A DNA stretch of 64,000 nt from Bradyrhizobium amphicarpaeae (GCF_002266435.3 NZ_CP029426.2:1332001-1396000), one strand, 5' to 3'; shown: positions 33,989 to 44,292, numbered from the stretch's first letter. Translations and numbers: made by a program. The notes: a model not told the origin generated them from the sequence alone.

Positions 33989-35674
33989 GTGCTGAACCAG
34001 ATTTCGATCCGTACCAAGCTTTTCAGTGCCGTGATCGCCATGGCGGTGGCAATCTGCTGCGTGACCGGTATCGCGCTGTGGTCGATGTACCAGCGGATGT
34101 ACCAGGACAGGGTCAATCTCCTGAAGGCGATGGTCGAAGCCGGCTACAGCCTTGCGGAGAAGTTCGAGGCTTCGGCCGCAGCCGGCCAGATGACGCGGGA
34201 TGAAGCGCAGGCACGCTTCAAGGACGCGCTGCTCAAGATCCGCTATTCCGGCGACGAATATCTGTTCGCCCATACCTATGACCAGGTCGGGTTCGCCCAT
34301 CCCAGTCCGAAGCTGATGGGCAAGGATGTCTCCGGTATCAAGGACGCCAAGGGCGTCCCTGTCATCCCCGCGATGATCGACATCGTGAACAAGAAGAACG
34401 AAGGCACCTACGCCTACGACTGGCCGCTGCGGCAGGACGATCCCGCGACGGCGGTGAAGTTGTCCTACGTCAAGGGGTTTGCGCCGTGGAAGATCTTCAT
34501 CGGCACCGGCGTGTTCGTCAACGACATCTGGACCGACTTCATGACCATGTTCTGGAAGATCGTCGGCATCATCGCGCTGCTTGCGCTTCCTGCCATCGGC
34601 CTCGTTGGTTTGGTCGGCCTTGCCGTCAGCCGTAGCATTCGCGGCGTCAGCGCGGCGATGCAGGCGCTGGCCGACGGCGATTTGTCGATCGACCTCCCCG
34701 AAGCAAAGCGGGTGGACGAAGTCGGCCAGATGGCGCGTGCCACGATCTATTTTCGCGACCGTATGGCCGAGAGCGAGAAGCTGCGCGTCGAACAGGAGAG
34801 ATTGCGTGCAGATACGGCCGCACAGCGCAAGCAGGACGTGTATCGCCTCGCCGACGATTTCGAACATGCGGTCGGCGCCATCATCGAGGCCGTTTCGAAT
34901 GCGGCGGGGAATCTCGAGAATTCCGCCGGCAGCCTGACCTCGACCGCCGACCGGTCGCAGGACCTGGCGCAGGCGGTGACCTCTGCGTCCGGCGAAGCTT
35001 CGAGCAACGTCCAGTCGGTCGCGGCGGCGACCGAGGAGCTCAGCTCCTCGATCACGGAAATCAGCCGGCAGGTGCAGACCTCGGCGCGCATGGCCGGCGA
35101 GGCCGTCGCGCAGGCACAGAAAACCAACGAAAGGGTCAACGAATTGGCCCGCGCCGCGAGCAGCATCGGAGACATTGTCGCGCTCATCAACGGGATCGCC
35201 GCGCAGACCAACCTGCTTGCGCTCAATGCCACCATCGAAGCCGCACGTGCGGGCGATGCCGGCCGCGGCTTCGCCGTGGTCGCGTCGGAAGTGAAGCTGC
35301 TGGCTGAGCAGACCGCCAAGGCCACCGGCGAGATCGGCGAGCAGGTCAGCGGGATGCAGGCTGCGACCGGCGAGTCGGTGGCGGCCATCAAGGAAATCGG
35401 CGATACCATCGGCGGCCTCTCCGAAATCGCATCGGCGATTGCCGCAGCAGTCGAGGAACAGGGCACCGCGACACAGGAAATCTCGCGCAACGTTCAACAG
35501 GCCGCGCACGGAACGCAGCAGGTGTCGGCCGGAATCGCCGACGTGCAGCGAGAGGCGTCAGAAACCGGAATCGCGTCGACCCAGGTTCTTTCTGCGGCCC
35601 GTTCGCTGGCGGCTGACAGCACGAGCCTGAAGCAGAGGGTCACCTCCTTCCTCACCTCGGTACGTGCAGCCTGA
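33989..35674 (+). CDS. Methyl-accepting chemotaxis protein with single Cache sensor
   Basis: A 561-residue chemoreceptor. TM1 is at about 10-32 ([20 protein letters not shown]). A periplasmic sCache_2-type sensor spans about 35-185 ([20 protein letters not shown], then [16 protein letters not shown]). TM2 is at about 192-215. HAMP follows ([20 protein letters not shown]). The signalling tip is seen in [20 protein letters not shown] and [23 protein letters not shown] start at 33989 precedes LNQISIRTK, a usual MCP beginning. sCache domains sense small organic acids or similar; the ligand is unknown. Confidence 0.93.
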   Translation: MLNQISIRTKLFSAVIAMAVAICCVTGIALWSMYQRMYQDRVNLLKAMVEAGYSLAEKFEASAAAGQMTRDEAQARFKDALLKIRYSGDEYLFAHTYDQVGFAHPSPKLMGKDVSGIKDAKGVPVIPAMIDIVNKKNEGTYAYDWPLRQDDPATAVKLSYVKGFAPWKIFIGTGVFVNDIWTDFMTMFWKIVGIIALLALPAIGLVGLVGLAVSRSIRGVSAAMQALADGDLSIDLPEAKRVDEVGQMARATIYFRDRMAESEKLRVEQERLRADTAAQRKQDVYRLADDFEHAVGAIIEAVSNAAGNLENSAGSLTSTADRSQDLAQAVTSASGEASSNVQSVAAATEELSSSITEISRQVQTSARMAGEAVAQAQKTNERVNELARAASSIGDIVALINGIAAQTNLLALNATIEAARAGDAGRGFAVVASEVKLLAEQTAKATGEIGEQVSGMQAATGESVAAIKEIGDTIGGLSEIASAIAAAVEEQGTATQEISRNVQQAAHGTQQVSAGIADVQREASETGIASTQVLSAARSLAADSTSLKQRVTSFLTSVRAA

Positions 35675-35700
35675 AGACCAGGCGTCCAGTATTCCGCTTT

Positions 35701-35733
35701 ACGGCATTGGCAAAGCGCCGATGCCGTTTTCCT
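35701..35733 (+). terminator. Terminator after the chemoreceptor gene
   Basis: An 11-bp stem with one G-T pair (ACGGCATTGGC/GCCGATGCCGT) and an AAAGC loop is followed by TTTTCCTT. Confidence 0.8.
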
Positions 35734-35957
35734 TGACATGACCTGTACAGTGATCGACGTGTAATGGCGTCGAGCGAGGGCACGTCCGTGCCCTCGCGAC
35801 AGCATCGAAGGACCTCATGAACGCGGGCGTCGTCGAAACGACTTGCCTCTCCACTTTGGACAGCCTGTGGGACAAGGCTTGGCCTCTCCCGCTGGGCACG
35901 ACCGGCGAGGTCGACCAGCATCCTGCGTGACATGCTGCATGCGAGTGAAAGAAAACG

Positions 35958-38900
35958 ATGTCGTTCAAGAAACTCCTGATCGCCAATCGCGGCGAGATCG
36001 CCATCCGCATCGCGCGCGCGGCGGCCGATGCCGGCATCGCCACCGTTGCGATCCATCCCGCTGATGATGCGCTGTCGCTGCATCTGCGCGTTGCCGACGA
36101 GGCGGTTGAAATTCCCGGCCGCGGCGCCCGGGCCTATCTCGATATCGATGCGGTGGTGAAGGCGGCGACAGGCGTCGGCTGCGACGCCGTGCATCCCGGC
36201 TACGGCTTTCTCAGCGAGAACGCGGCGTTCGCCAAGGCCTGCGCCGATGCAGGTATGACGTTCGTCGGGCCGAAGCCAGCCGCGCTCGAATTGTTCGGCG
36301 ACAAGGTCGCGGCCCGGCACTTGGCAAAGCGTTGCGGCGTGCCGATCATCGCCGGCACCAGCGGGCCGTCGAGCCTCGAGGAGATCACGGCGTTCTTCGC
36401 TTCTCTCGGCAGCAATGCGGCGATCGTGATCAAGGCGATGGCCGGCGGCGGCGGGCGCGGCATGCGCGTGGTCGAGAACGCGGCCGGTCTCGCGGAGGCC
36501 TATGCACGCTGCCAGTCCGAGGCGAAGGCGGCGTTCGGCTTCGACGGCGTCTATGCCGAGCGGCTGATCCGGCAGGCGCGCCATATCGAGGTGCAGATCA
36601 TCGGCGACAAGCACGGCGCGATCTCCCATCTGTGGGAGCGCGAATGCACCATCCAGCGCCGGCACCAGAAGCTGATCGAGGTCGCGCCCAGCCCGTCGTT
36701 GGGCGATGCCCTGCGCGGCCGTATCATCGAGGCGGCCAAGCAGCTTGCGACCGCAGCCGCTTACGACAATCTCGGCACGTTCGAGTTCCTGGTCGATGGC
36801 ACCGCCGAGGACAGCTTTGCCTTCATCGAAGCCAATCCAAGGCTCCAGGTCGAGCATACCGTGACCGAGGAGGTGCTCGGCCTTGACCTCGTGCGCGCCC
36901 AGCTCGCGGTCGCATCAGGCGCGACGCTCGCCTCGATCGGCCTCGCGCAGGGATCGGTCCCGAAGCCGCGCGGCTACGCCATGCAGCTCCGCGTCAACAT
37001 GGAGACGCTGGACGCAACGGGCGCGACGCACCCGACCGGCGGCGTGCTCGCATTGTTCGAGCCGCCGTCGGGGCCCGGCGTGCGCGTCGATAGTTTCGGT
37101 TACGCCGGTTACAAGACCAGCGCGGCCTTCGACTCGCTGCTTGCAAAGGTCATCGTGCATACGCCGGGTGAAGCCTGGCATGACGTCGTTGCAAAGGCTT
37201 CGCGGAGCTTGCGCGAATTCCGGATCGAAGGTGTGGTCACCAATATCGCCTTCCTCCAGGCGGTGCTGGCGCATCCCGATTTCCGGACCAACCGCATCGC
37301 GACCGATTTCATCGATCGCAATGTCGCAAGGCTCGTCGATGCCGCCGATGGTGCGGCAAAGCCGCTCTACTTCGCCCCGTCCGGGCGAGATGGCGCGCAC
37401 GCCGAGACGCACGTCGCGCAAGCGGTGCCTGAAGGCACGGTGATGGTCGCAGCACCGCTGCAAGGAACCATCGTCACCATTCAGGTGAAGGAGGGCGAGA
37501 TCGTTCGCCCGGGCCAGCAGCTCGCCGTGATCGAGTCCATGAAGATGGAGCATCTCGTGATGGCCGAGCAGGGCGGCCGCGTCATGAAACTCGCTGCCGG
37601 CGACGGCGCCACGCTGATGCATGGCGAGGCGATCATGTATCTCGAACCGCTCGACGTCGCGGCTGACAGCGCGGCCGCGGAGGCCGATATCGACCTCGAT
37701 CACATCCGCCCTGATCTCGCCGAGCTGATCGCGCGTCAGGCCAACACGCAGGATGCGAACCGACCGGCCTCGGTCGAGCGCCGCCGCAATACCAACCAGC
37801 GCACCGCGCGCGAGAACGTCGCCCAGCTCGTCGACGAAGGCTCGTTCATGGAGTATGGCAGCCTCGCGATCGCAGCGCAGCGCCGCCGCCGCAAGCTCGA
37901 CGATCTCATCAAGAACACGCCGGCCGACGGCCTCGTGATGGGCGTCGCCACCGTCAACGCCGAACAATTCGGCGGCGAGGCCGCACGTTGCATCGTCGTG
38001 GCCTACGACTACACCGTGCTCGCGGGCACGCAGGGTCACATGAACCACAAGAAGATCGACCGCATGCTGACGTTGGCGGAAGACTGGCGCGTGCCGCTGG
38101 TGTTTTACGCCGAGGGCGGCGGCGGCCGGCCCGGCGACACCGACCGGCTCGGCATGACCGGGCTCGACGGTCCGTCCTTCGTGCAGTTCGCAAGGCTCTC
38201 CGGCCTCGTGCCGGTGATTGGTGTCGTCTCCGGCTATTGCTTCGCCGGCAATGCCGCAATGCTCGGCTGCTGCGACGTCATCATTGCCACCAAGAACGCC
38301 TCGATCGGCATGGGCGGTCCCGCCATGATCGAGGGCGGCGGGCTCGGCGTCTATCATCCGGCCGAGGTCGGCCCTGTCTCGTTCCAGTCGCCGAACGGCG
38401 TCATCGACATCCTGGTGGAGGACGAAGAGGAGGCGACAAGGGTCGCTCAGAAATATCTGTCCTACTTCCAGGGCGCGGTGTCCGAGTGGGAGGCCGCCGA
38501 CCAGCGCCTGCTGCGCCGCGCCATCCCCGAGAACCGGCTGCGCGTCTACGACATCCGCAGCGTGATCGATCTCGTCGCCGACAAGGACAGCGTGCTGGAG
38601 CTGCGCCGCGACTACGGCGTCGGCATGATCACCGCGCTGATCCGGATCGAGGGCAAGCCGTTCGGCCTGATCGCCAACAATCCGCGCCATCTCGGCGGTG
38701 CGATCGATGCCGATGCCGGCGACAAGGCGGCACGCTTCCTCCAGCTTTGCGACGCCTTCGATCTGCCGATCGTCTCGCTCTGCGACACGCCCGGCTTCAT
38801 GGTCGGCCCCGAAGCGGAGAAGACCGCGATCGTGCGCCACGTCTCGCGCATGTTCGTGACCGGCGCGAGCCTCACCGTGCCGCTGTTCGGCATCGTGCTG

Positions 38901-39260
38901 CGCAAGGGATATGGCTTGGGCGCACAGTCGATGATCGGCGGCGGCTTCCACGCCTCGTTCTTCACCGCGGCCTGGCCGACCGGCGAGTTCGGCGGCATGG
39001 GCCTGGAGGGCTACGTCCGGCTCGGCTTCCGCAAGGAGATGGAGGCGATCGCCGACCCCGAGGAGCGCGAGACCTATTACCGCAACAAGGTCGCCGAGCT
39101 CTATGCCAACGGCAAGGCGGTCTCGATCGCCTCGGTGTTCGAAATCGACAACGTCATCGACCCCGCCGAAACACGGCGCTGGATCACGGCCGGCCTGCGG
39201 TCGGTGCCGACGCCGCCGGCGCGGCCCGGGAAGAAGCGGCCGTGCATCGATACGTGGTGA
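35958..39260 (+). CDS. Single-chain biotin-dependent acyl-CoA carboxylase (BC-BCCP-CT fusion)
   Basis: A 1100-residue polypeptide. The biotin carboxylase part (about 1-450) has ATP-grasp motifs (MAGGGGRGMRVVEN, RDCSIQRR-like RECTIQRRHQKLIE, FIEANPRLQVEHTVTE). A biotinyl domain has Lys529 in ESMKMEHLV. The carboxyltransferase part (about 575-1100) is acetyl/propionyl-CoA type (NHKKIDRML, GYCFAGNAAMLGCC, CDTPGFMVGPEAEK, GGFHASFF). Fused chains of this kind include described long-chain acyl-CoA carboxylases. The acyl substrate cannot be read from sequence. A sigma-54 activator gene follows on the same strand after 97 bases. Confidence 0.92.
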   Translation: MSFKKLLIANRGEIAIRIARAAADAGIATVAIHPADDALSLHLRVADEAVEIPGRGARAYLDIDAVVKAATGVGCDAVHPGYGFLSENAAFAKACADAGMTFVGPKPAALELFGDKVAARHLAKRCGVPIIAGTSGPSSLEEITAFFASLGSNAAIVIKAMAGGGGRGMRVVENAAGLAEAYARCQSEAKAAFGFDGVYAERLIRQARHIEVQIIGDKHGAISHLWERECTIQRRHQKLIEVAPSPSLGDALRGRIIEAAKQLATAAAYDNLGTFEFLVDGTAEDSFAFIEANPRLQVEHTVTEEVLGLDLVRAQLAVASGATLASIGLAQGSVPKPRGYAMQLRVNMETLDATGATHPTGGVLALFEPPSGPGVRVDSFGYAGYKTSAAFDSLLAKVIVHTPGEAWHDVVAKASRSLREFRIEGVVTNIAFLQAVLAHPDFRTNRIATDFIDRNVARLVDAADGAAKPLYFAPSGRDGAHAETHVAQAVPEGTVMVAAPLQGTIVTIQVKEGEIVRPGQQLAVIESMKMEHLVMAEQGGRVMKLAAGDGATLMHGEAIMYLEPLDVAADSAAAEADIDLDHIRPDLAELIARQANTQDANRPASVERRRNTNQRTARENVAQLVDEGSFMEYGSLAIAAQRRRRKLDDLIKNTPADGLVMGVATVNAEQFGGEAARCIVVAYDYTVLAGTQGHMNHKKIDRMLTLAEDWRVPLVFYAEGGGGRPGDTDRLGMTGLDGPSFVQFARLSGLVPVIGVVSGYCFAGNAAMLGCCDVIIATKNASIGMGGPAMIEGGGLGVYHPAEVGPVSFQSPNGVIDILVEDEEEATRVAQKYLSYFQGAVSEWEAADQRLLRRAIPENRLRVYDIRSVIDLVADKDSVLELRRDYGVGMITALIRIEGKPFGLIANNPRHLGGAIDADAGDKAARFLQLCDAFDLPIVSLCDTPGFMVGPEAEKTAIVRHVSRMFVTGASLTVPLFGIVLRKGYGLGAQSMIGGGFHASFFTAAWPTGEFGGMGLEGYVRLGFRKEMEAIADPEERETYYRNKVAELYANGKAVSIASVFEIDNVIDPAETRRWITAGLRSVPTPPARPGKKRPCIDTW

Positions 39261-39357
39261 GGGCGGTGCAGCAATAGCCCCCGTTCCCTGTTCCCGATTG
39301 ACATCCCCGCCTGTGGTGCCAGACTTTGCACAATAATACAGGGTGGAGACGTCCGCG

Positions 39358-41223
39358 ATGGCCAGCCTGTCGGCCTCGAACCATGTCGCCCGTGTCTTGT
39401 CCGTCGCCAATCAGTTGGCCGACGTCGATGCCTCGTCGCGGATCGCGAGTTCCTGGCGGCGTTGCCTCATCAGCCACAAGCTCGATCCCGCCCGGCAGGG
39501 GCCGCCGCAGACGCTTAGCGAAGCCGAGATCCGTCACGTCGCCGAGCCGATGGAGGAGATGATCCGGCTCGTCACGCCCGAGCTCGACGACCTCGCCCGC
39601 GTGCTGCGCGATGCCGGCTATTGCGTCAACCTGGCGGATGCCAACGCCACCATGCTGTTCAGCCGCCTGCCCGGCGAGGCCGACGCGCGGATGTTCATGG
39701 ACTGGAAGATCTACACGGGCTCGAATTTTTCCGAGGCTTTCGAAGGTACCAACGGGCTCGGCACCGCTCTTGCGGAGCAGAAGCCGATCCTGGTGCATCG
39801 TGACGAGCATTTTCGCGCGCAGTGGCACATGTTCTCCTGCGCCGTGGTGCCGCTGTTCGACCAGGCCGGTCGCCTCACCGGCGCCGTGAACATCACTTCT
39901 TGCCGGGAAGATCTCGAGCGCGCTGCGCATCAGCTCGCGCTCGCGGTGACGATGGAGGCGACACGGCGCATGGAGGGCGCGATCTTCCGCGGTCATTTCC
40001 GCAACGCCTGGATCGCAACCGTGCCGGGCGACGGCGGCAGCGGTCTGCTCGCCTATGACGAGGATCGCCGCATCGTCGGCGCCTGCCGTTCGGCGCGCGC
40101 ATTGCTGGGGCTCACCGACGGCTTGATCGCATCCGGCATCGATCTGTCGCGCTACGTCAAGTTCGATCATCATGCCGCTCGCAGCGCGGACGAGACAGTC
40201 GAGTTGCGCCGCGCCGATGGCAGCGGGTTGGGGCAGGGGCATGTTACGCCGCCGCTGCGGGCGAGATCATCGGTGCGCCCGCTTGCACCGCGCCGCGATG
40301 AGCCGGTCGATCGCTTCGACGCATTGCATCGGCTCGCCGGTCGCGATCCCGGCTTGATCAGAAGCGTCAGGCGGCTCCGCAGTATCGGCGATCACAATCT
40401 GCCGGTGCTGCTGTACGGCGAAACCGGCGTGGGCAAGGACGTGTTCGCGCGCGCCATTCACGCCGGCAGTAGCCGGGCGCGCGGCAATTACGTCGCGCTG
40501 AACTGCGCGGCGATGCCGGAGAGCCTGATCGACGCCGAACTGTTCGGCTACGAGGCCGGCGCCTTCACCGGTGCGCGGCGCGACGGCTCGAAGGGGCTGA
40601 TCGTGCAGGCCGACGGCGGTACGCTGTTCCTCGACGAGATCGGCGACATGCCGATCGCGCTGCAGACGCGGCTGCTCCGCGTGCTGGAAAACCGCGAGGT
40701 CTGGCCGCTCGGCGCGCTCAAGCCCGCCGCCGTCGACATCCGCCTGATCAGCGCCACCCACCGCGATCTCGGCCGCATGGCGGAGGAGGGCGCCTTCCGC
40801 GCCGATCTCTATTTCCGCCTGCGCGGCCTGGAGGTGCGGCTGCCCGCCTTGCGCGAGCGCGCCGACCGGGACGACGTCATCCGCCAGATCGCGCGCGAGG
40901 AGGCGCCGAACTGCCGCGTCTCGGACGAAGCATGGTCGCGGCTCTCGGCCTATTCCTATCCCGGTAACATGCGCCAGCTTCGCCACGTGCTGCGGCTCGC
41001 CGGCTGCACCGCGGAGGATGGGGTGATCACCGATGCCGATCTCGATCTGCCGCCGTTCGGCGGGAGGGCAGAGCCTGATCTCGCAGCGGCCGAGCGTGCG
41101 ACGATTGTGGAAGCTTTGCGCAAGCATGGTGGCCGCGTCACGGAAGCGGCGCGGGTCCTGAAGCTTGGTCGCGCAACGCTGTATCGGAAGATCAAGGCGA
41201 TGAAGATCGAGACGGCGCAGTAG
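39358..41223 (+). CDS. Sigma-54-dependent transcriptional activator, AcoR-like
   Basis: A 621-residue enhancer-binding protein. The N-terminal GAF-type sensory part holds FEGTNGLGTALAEQKPILVH and FSCAVVPLFDQAGRLTGAVN, as in AcoR. The AAA+ domain (about 325-540) has Walker A GETGVGKD, the sigma-54 contact loop GAFTGA and Walker B LFLDEIGDMP. A Fis-type HTH ends the protein (GRVTEAARVLKLGRATLYRK). ATG 39358 has GGAG at 39345-39348. Its neighbour, the acyl-CoA carboxylase, is a possible target, but no convincing -24/-12 promoter was seen. Confidence 0.92.
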   Translation: MASLSASNHVARVLSVANQLADVDASSRIASSWRRCLISHKLDPARQGPPQTLSEAEIRHVAEPMEEMIRLVTPELDDLARVLRDAGYCVNLADANATMLFSRLPGEADARMFMDWKIYTGSNFSEAFEGTNGLGTALAEQKPILVHRDEHFRAQWHMFSCAVVPLFDQAGRLTGAVNITSCREDLERAAHQLALAVTMEATRRMEGAIFRGHFRNAWIATVPGDGGSGLLAYDEDRRIVGACRSARALLGLTDGLIASGIDLSRYVKFDHHAARSADETVELRRADGSGLGQGHVTPPLRARSSVRPLAPRRDEPVDRFDALHRLAGRDPGLIRSVRRLRSIGDHNLPVLLYGETGVGKDVFARAIHAGSSRARGNYVALNCAAMPESLIDAELFGYEAGAFTGARRDGSKGLIVQADGGTLFLDEIGDMPIALQTRLLRVLENREVWPLGALKPAAVDIRLISATHRDLGRMAEEGAFRADLYFRLRGLEVRLPALRERADRDDVIRQIAREEAPNCRVSDEAWSRLSAYSYPGNMRQLRHVLRLAGCTAEDGVITDADLDLPPFGGRAEPDLAAAERATIVEALRKHGGRVTEAARVLKLGRATLYRKIKAMKIETAQ

Positions 41224-41405
41224 GCGTCCCTTTCTTCCCCGCTCCCCTTCTTGTGGGAGAGGGTGGATCGCCGCGGAGCGGCGAGACGGGTGAGGAGTGT
41301 CTCTCCACGAGTCCAATTCTCAACTGAGCCCTCGGAGATATACCCTCATCCGGCGCTTCGCGCCACCTTCGCCCACAAGCGGAGAAGGAAAGAGAGCGCC
41401 GTTCT

Positions 41406-41990
41406 TTACGAAAAATCGCTCCAGCTCAGATGCCGCGAGTCGAGATCGCCTACCGTGACGGTGCCGCGCATCTCGCGCGGCGTGTGGAAGCTGCTGCGGA
41501 GATAGATCAGCGGAGTCGCTTCCGCGCCGTGCGACACGCCGCGCACCTCGCCGACGAAGATCGAATGCGTCGTCGTCTCGAATTCCTGCGCCAGCACGCA
41601 ATCGAACGCAGCGACGGCATCCGTAAGCACCGGCGCACCCGTGGCCCCACGCGTCCACTGTCCGAACGCAAAGCGGTCGTCGCCGTTGACGCCCTTCTGG
41701 CCGCTGAAGGTGAGCGCGAGCAGCGCGTGATCCTCATGCAGGAAGTTGATCGCGAAGGCGCCTTCCTCGCGGATGCGCGCATGTGCGCTGGCGTTGCGGT
41801 TGACGCAGACGATCAGCGAGGGCGGGCTATCCGACAGCGAGCAGGCCGATGTCACCGTCAATCCCGTGCGCTTGCCGTGCTCGGCCCCGACCGTGACCAG
41901 CGCCACGGCTCCGGCACATTGGCGCATCGCCTGCTTGAAATCCTTTGCGTCGAGAGGATTGGCGTCGAGAGGACTGGCGTCGGCCGTCAC
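41406..41990 (-). CDS. Flavin reductase-like protein (HpaC/NADH:flavin reductase family)
   Basis: A 194-residue flavin reductase. Family motifs are FKQAMRQCAGAVALVTVGAE, GLTVTSACSLSDSPPSLIVC, FAINFLHEDHALLALTFSGQ and HSIFVGEVRGV. It reduces FMN or FAD with NAD(P)H for a partner oxygenase. GTG at 41990 is supported by GGAG eight bases upstream. The N terminus contains a small tandem repeat (SPLDANPLDAKD). The luciferase-like monooxygenase gene lies just upstream on the same strand, 62 bases away, so the two are likely one system. Confidence 0.88.
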   Translation of the reverse strand: MTADASPLDANPLDAKDFKQAMRQCAGAVALVTVGAEHGKRTGLTVTSACSLSDSPPSLIVCVNRNASAHARIREEGAFAINFLHEDHALLALTFSGQKGVNGDDRFAFGQWTRGATGAPVLTDAVAAFDCVLAQEFETTTHSIFVGEVRGVSHGAEATPLIYLRSSFHTPREMRGTVTVGDLDSRHLSWSDFS

Positions 41991-42052
41991 GCGGAAATCT
42001 CCGAAAGAAAATAGAAGCGGGTGCGGCACGATCGCGCCGCACCCGCTGAGCG

Positions 42053-43150
42053 TCAAGCCGCCTTCTTCGCGGAGCCGAGATGCTTCAGGCGCGGCATCAC
42101 CTCGTTCTTGAGCAGCGAGAGCGAGTGGTGCCAGGCTTCCGGCTTGTGCTTGTAGTCGAAGCCGAACACGCAAAGCACGCCGAAGCCGCCGACCTCGTCG
42201 TAGATCTTCTCGATCTTCTCGGCCACGGTCGCGGGCGAGCCGACGATCCAGTTCCGCTTGGCGCAATATTCGACGGTGACGTCGCTATCGGGCACGTCGG
42301 GCGCGTGCTTCAGATAGTCCTTGAAGCCGAAATGGCCGAGCAGCGGCAGGAAGTACTCGCCCATCATCCGGCCCATCATGTCGCCGGTCGAGAGTTTCCA
42401 GGCCTCCTCGTCGGTGTCGGCGACGAACACCTCGCGCACGAGGCGCCAATCGGCGCGGTTCGGCTTGCGCCCGGTCTTGGCCGCCCCGATCTCGACCGAG
42501 TCCCAGTGGCTGCCGACATAGGCCGGGTTGAGGTTGAGGCTCATCGGAATGAAGCCGCGCTCACCGGCAAGCTTCAGCGTGTCCGAGTTCTTGGAGAGCC
42601 CGGCGACTCCGATCGGCGGATGCGGTGTCTGCAGCGGCTTGATGTGCGGCTTGAGGAAGTCGAACATCGTGTCCGGCTTGGTCACCGTCCAGAACTTGCC
42701 CTTGTAGGTCCACGGCGCGGGATCGCTCCACATCTTCAGGATGATCTCGAGCGCCTCGCGGGTCATGTCGCGGTTCTGCCCGCTCATGCCATCGACGTTG
42801 AACATGGCCCAGTCGCTCGGCAGGCCGGATGCGGCGACGCCGAAATTGAGCCGGCCGCCGGAGAGATGGTCGAGCATCGCGACGCGGTTGGCGAGCTCGG
42901 CCGGGTGGTGATAGGGCAGCAGGAAGCCACCCGGCCCGATGCGAAGCTTCTTGGTCTGCATCAGCGCCTGCGCGATCAGCAGGTCCGGGGTGGGATTGGG
43001 TTCCCAGGGCGCGGTGTGGTGCTCGCCGATCCAGGCCTCCTGATAGCCGAGTTCGTCGAGCCAGCGCAGGACCTGCAGGTCCCAATCGTGCCCTTCCTTC
43101 AGGCCGCACTCCGGCGGATGCGAAGGCATCGTGAAATAGCCGATTTCCAT
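42053..43150 (-). CDS. Luciferase-like (LLM class) flavin-dependent monooxygenase
   Basis: A 365-residue TIM-barrel flavoenzyme of the bacterial luciferase class. MEIGYFTMPSHPPE is the typical start, followed by EAWIGEHH, GPGGFLLPYHHPAELANRVA and GRLNFGVAASGLPSDWAMFN. The C-terminal part has GSPATVAEKIEKI. It resembles the limonene-monooxygenase-like group, but the substrate is not determined. AGGAAA precedes the ATG at 43150. It would receive reduced flavin from the product of the adjacent reductase gene (41406-41990). Confidence 0.9.
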   Translation of the reverse strand: MEIGYFTMPSHPPECGLKEGHDWDLQVLRWLDELGYQEAWIGEHHTAPWEPNPTPDLLIAQALMQTKKLRIGPGGFLLPYHHPAELANRVAMLDHLSGGRLNFGVAASGLPSDWAMFNVDGMSGQNRDMTREALEIILKMWSDPAPWTYKGKFWTVTKPDTMFDFLKPHIKPLQTPHPPIGVAGLSKNSDTLKLAGERGFIPMSLNLNPAYVGSHWDSVEIGAAKTGRKPNRADWRLVREVFVADTDEEAWKLSTGDMMGRMMGEYFLPLLGHFGFKDYLKHAPDVPDSDVTVEYCAKRNWIVGSPATVAEKIEKIYDEVGGFGVLCVFGFDYKHKPEAWHHSLSLLKNEVMPRLKHLGSAKKAA

Positions 43151-43364
43151 GGGTTTCCTCATCTGATGTTGACGCGTCTTGTCGCGCGTTGACGGAGTTG
43201 AGCAGGCCTGCTCGAGCAAGCGGTGTGCCAGAGCGGCGCAGCTTCAAATCGACGAGAAAGGGCTGGTTTGCCCGCGCAATAGCCGGTATCTCGGCAAAGA
43301 CTTGAAAGACCTCGTCTCATCGTCGCGAGACGGCGTCCCGGCCGTGAGACGAGGACAGTTCCGA

Positions 43365-44291
43365 ATGACCGAGCCCGCTTATGTCGCGGTGGACTGGGGC
43401 ACCAGCAGCTTCCGGCTGTGGCTGGTCGATCGTGCCGGCCAGGTGTTGGCCGAGCGCCGCAGCGGCGAGGGCATGCTGGCGGCCGCGAAGGCCGGCTTTC
43501 CGGCCGTGCTGCAATCACATCTCGCGGCGGTCGAAGCGCCGGATCATGTGCCGGTTCTGGTCTGCGGCATGGCCGGCGCCAAAACCGGCTGGGTCGAGGC
43601 CGGTTATGTCGACACGCCGGCACCGCTCGCGGCCGTCCTGAACCAGGCCGTGCGCGTCCCCGGGCAAGCGCGTGACATCCGCATCCTGCCGGGCATCGCG
43701 CAGCGCGACGCCAGGGCGCCCGACGTCATGCGCGGCGAGGAAACGCAGCTGCTCGGGGCGCTCGGCTTTGAAGCCGCCGGCGAGGCGCTGGTCTGCATGC
43801 CCGGCACGCATTCGAAATGGGTGCGGGTGAAGGACGGCATCGTCGAACGGTTCTCCACCTTCATGACCGGCGAGCTGTTCAGCGTCGTCTCGCGCGAGAC
43901 CATCCTGTCGCTCGCGGTCGCCGGCGCCGACGAGGCCGAGGATGTCGCAAGCTTCCAGGCGGCGGTGAAAGCCGCTTACGAGGCGCCGGCCTTCGTCGCC
44001 AATCATTTGTTCGGCGCGCGGTCGCGCCAGCTGCTGTTCGGCGGAACGCCGGCCGCGGCGCGCGAGACGCTGTCGGGCACGTTGATCGGCGTCGAGCTGG
44101 CGGCCGGGCTCGCCGGCCCCGTGCCGCAAGCGGGTGTCAGGCTGATTGCCGCGGGGCGGCTTGCGGTGCTGTACCGGCTGGCGTTCGAGACGCTGTCGGT
44201 CAACGCCAGTCCGGTCGATGCGGATGAAGCCGTTCGACGCGGCCTGTCGATGGCGGCTGCCGCGATCTGGACGACATCAAAGGATTTTTGA
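43365..44291 (+). CDS. dgoK: 2-dehydro-3-deoxygalactonokinase
   Basis: A 308-residue sugar kinase that phosphorylates 2-keto-3-deoxygalactonate in the De Ley-Doudoroff galactose pathway. The N terminus YVAVDWGTSSFRLWLVD is the phosphate-binding strand-turn. VLVCGMAGAKTGWVEA, GEETQLLGAL, CMPGTHSKWV and STFMTGELFSV are family blocks. GAGGA at 43351-43355 supports ATG 43365. The aldolase gene begins one base after its stop, so the two are translationally linked. Confidence 0.93.
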   Translation: MTEPAYVAVDWGTSSFRLWLVDRAGQVLAERRSGEGMLAAAKAGFPAVLQSHLAAVEAPDHVPVLVCGMAGAKTGWVEAGYVDTPAPLAAVLNQAVRVPGQARDIRILPGIAQRDARAPDVMRGEETQLLGALGFEAAGEALVCMPGTHSKWVRVKDGIVERFSTFMTGELFSVVSRETILSLAVAGADEAEDVASFQAAVKAAYEAPAFVANHLFGARSRQLLFGGTPAAARETLSGTLIGVELAAGLAGPVPQAGVRLIAAGRLAVLYRLAFETLSVNASPVDADEAVRRGLSMAAAAIWTTSKDF

Positions 44292-44292
44292 G

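Noticed and set aside
35817..35930. 37-codon ORF before the carboxylase gene (MNAGVVETTCLSTLDSLWDK...)
   Set aside because: No ribosome site or family resemblance; it could be a leader peptide but nothing supports it.
39313..39330. Sigma-54-like promoter (TGGTGCCAGACTTTGCA) before the AcoR-like gene
   Set aside because: The distance between GG and GC is one base longer than the strict consensus, so I do not call it; a mapped start would be needed.
36915..39410. Long minus-strand open frame opposite the acyl-CoA carboxylase
   Set aside because: Antisense shadow of a well-supported gene, rich in His/Arg/Ala and without domains.
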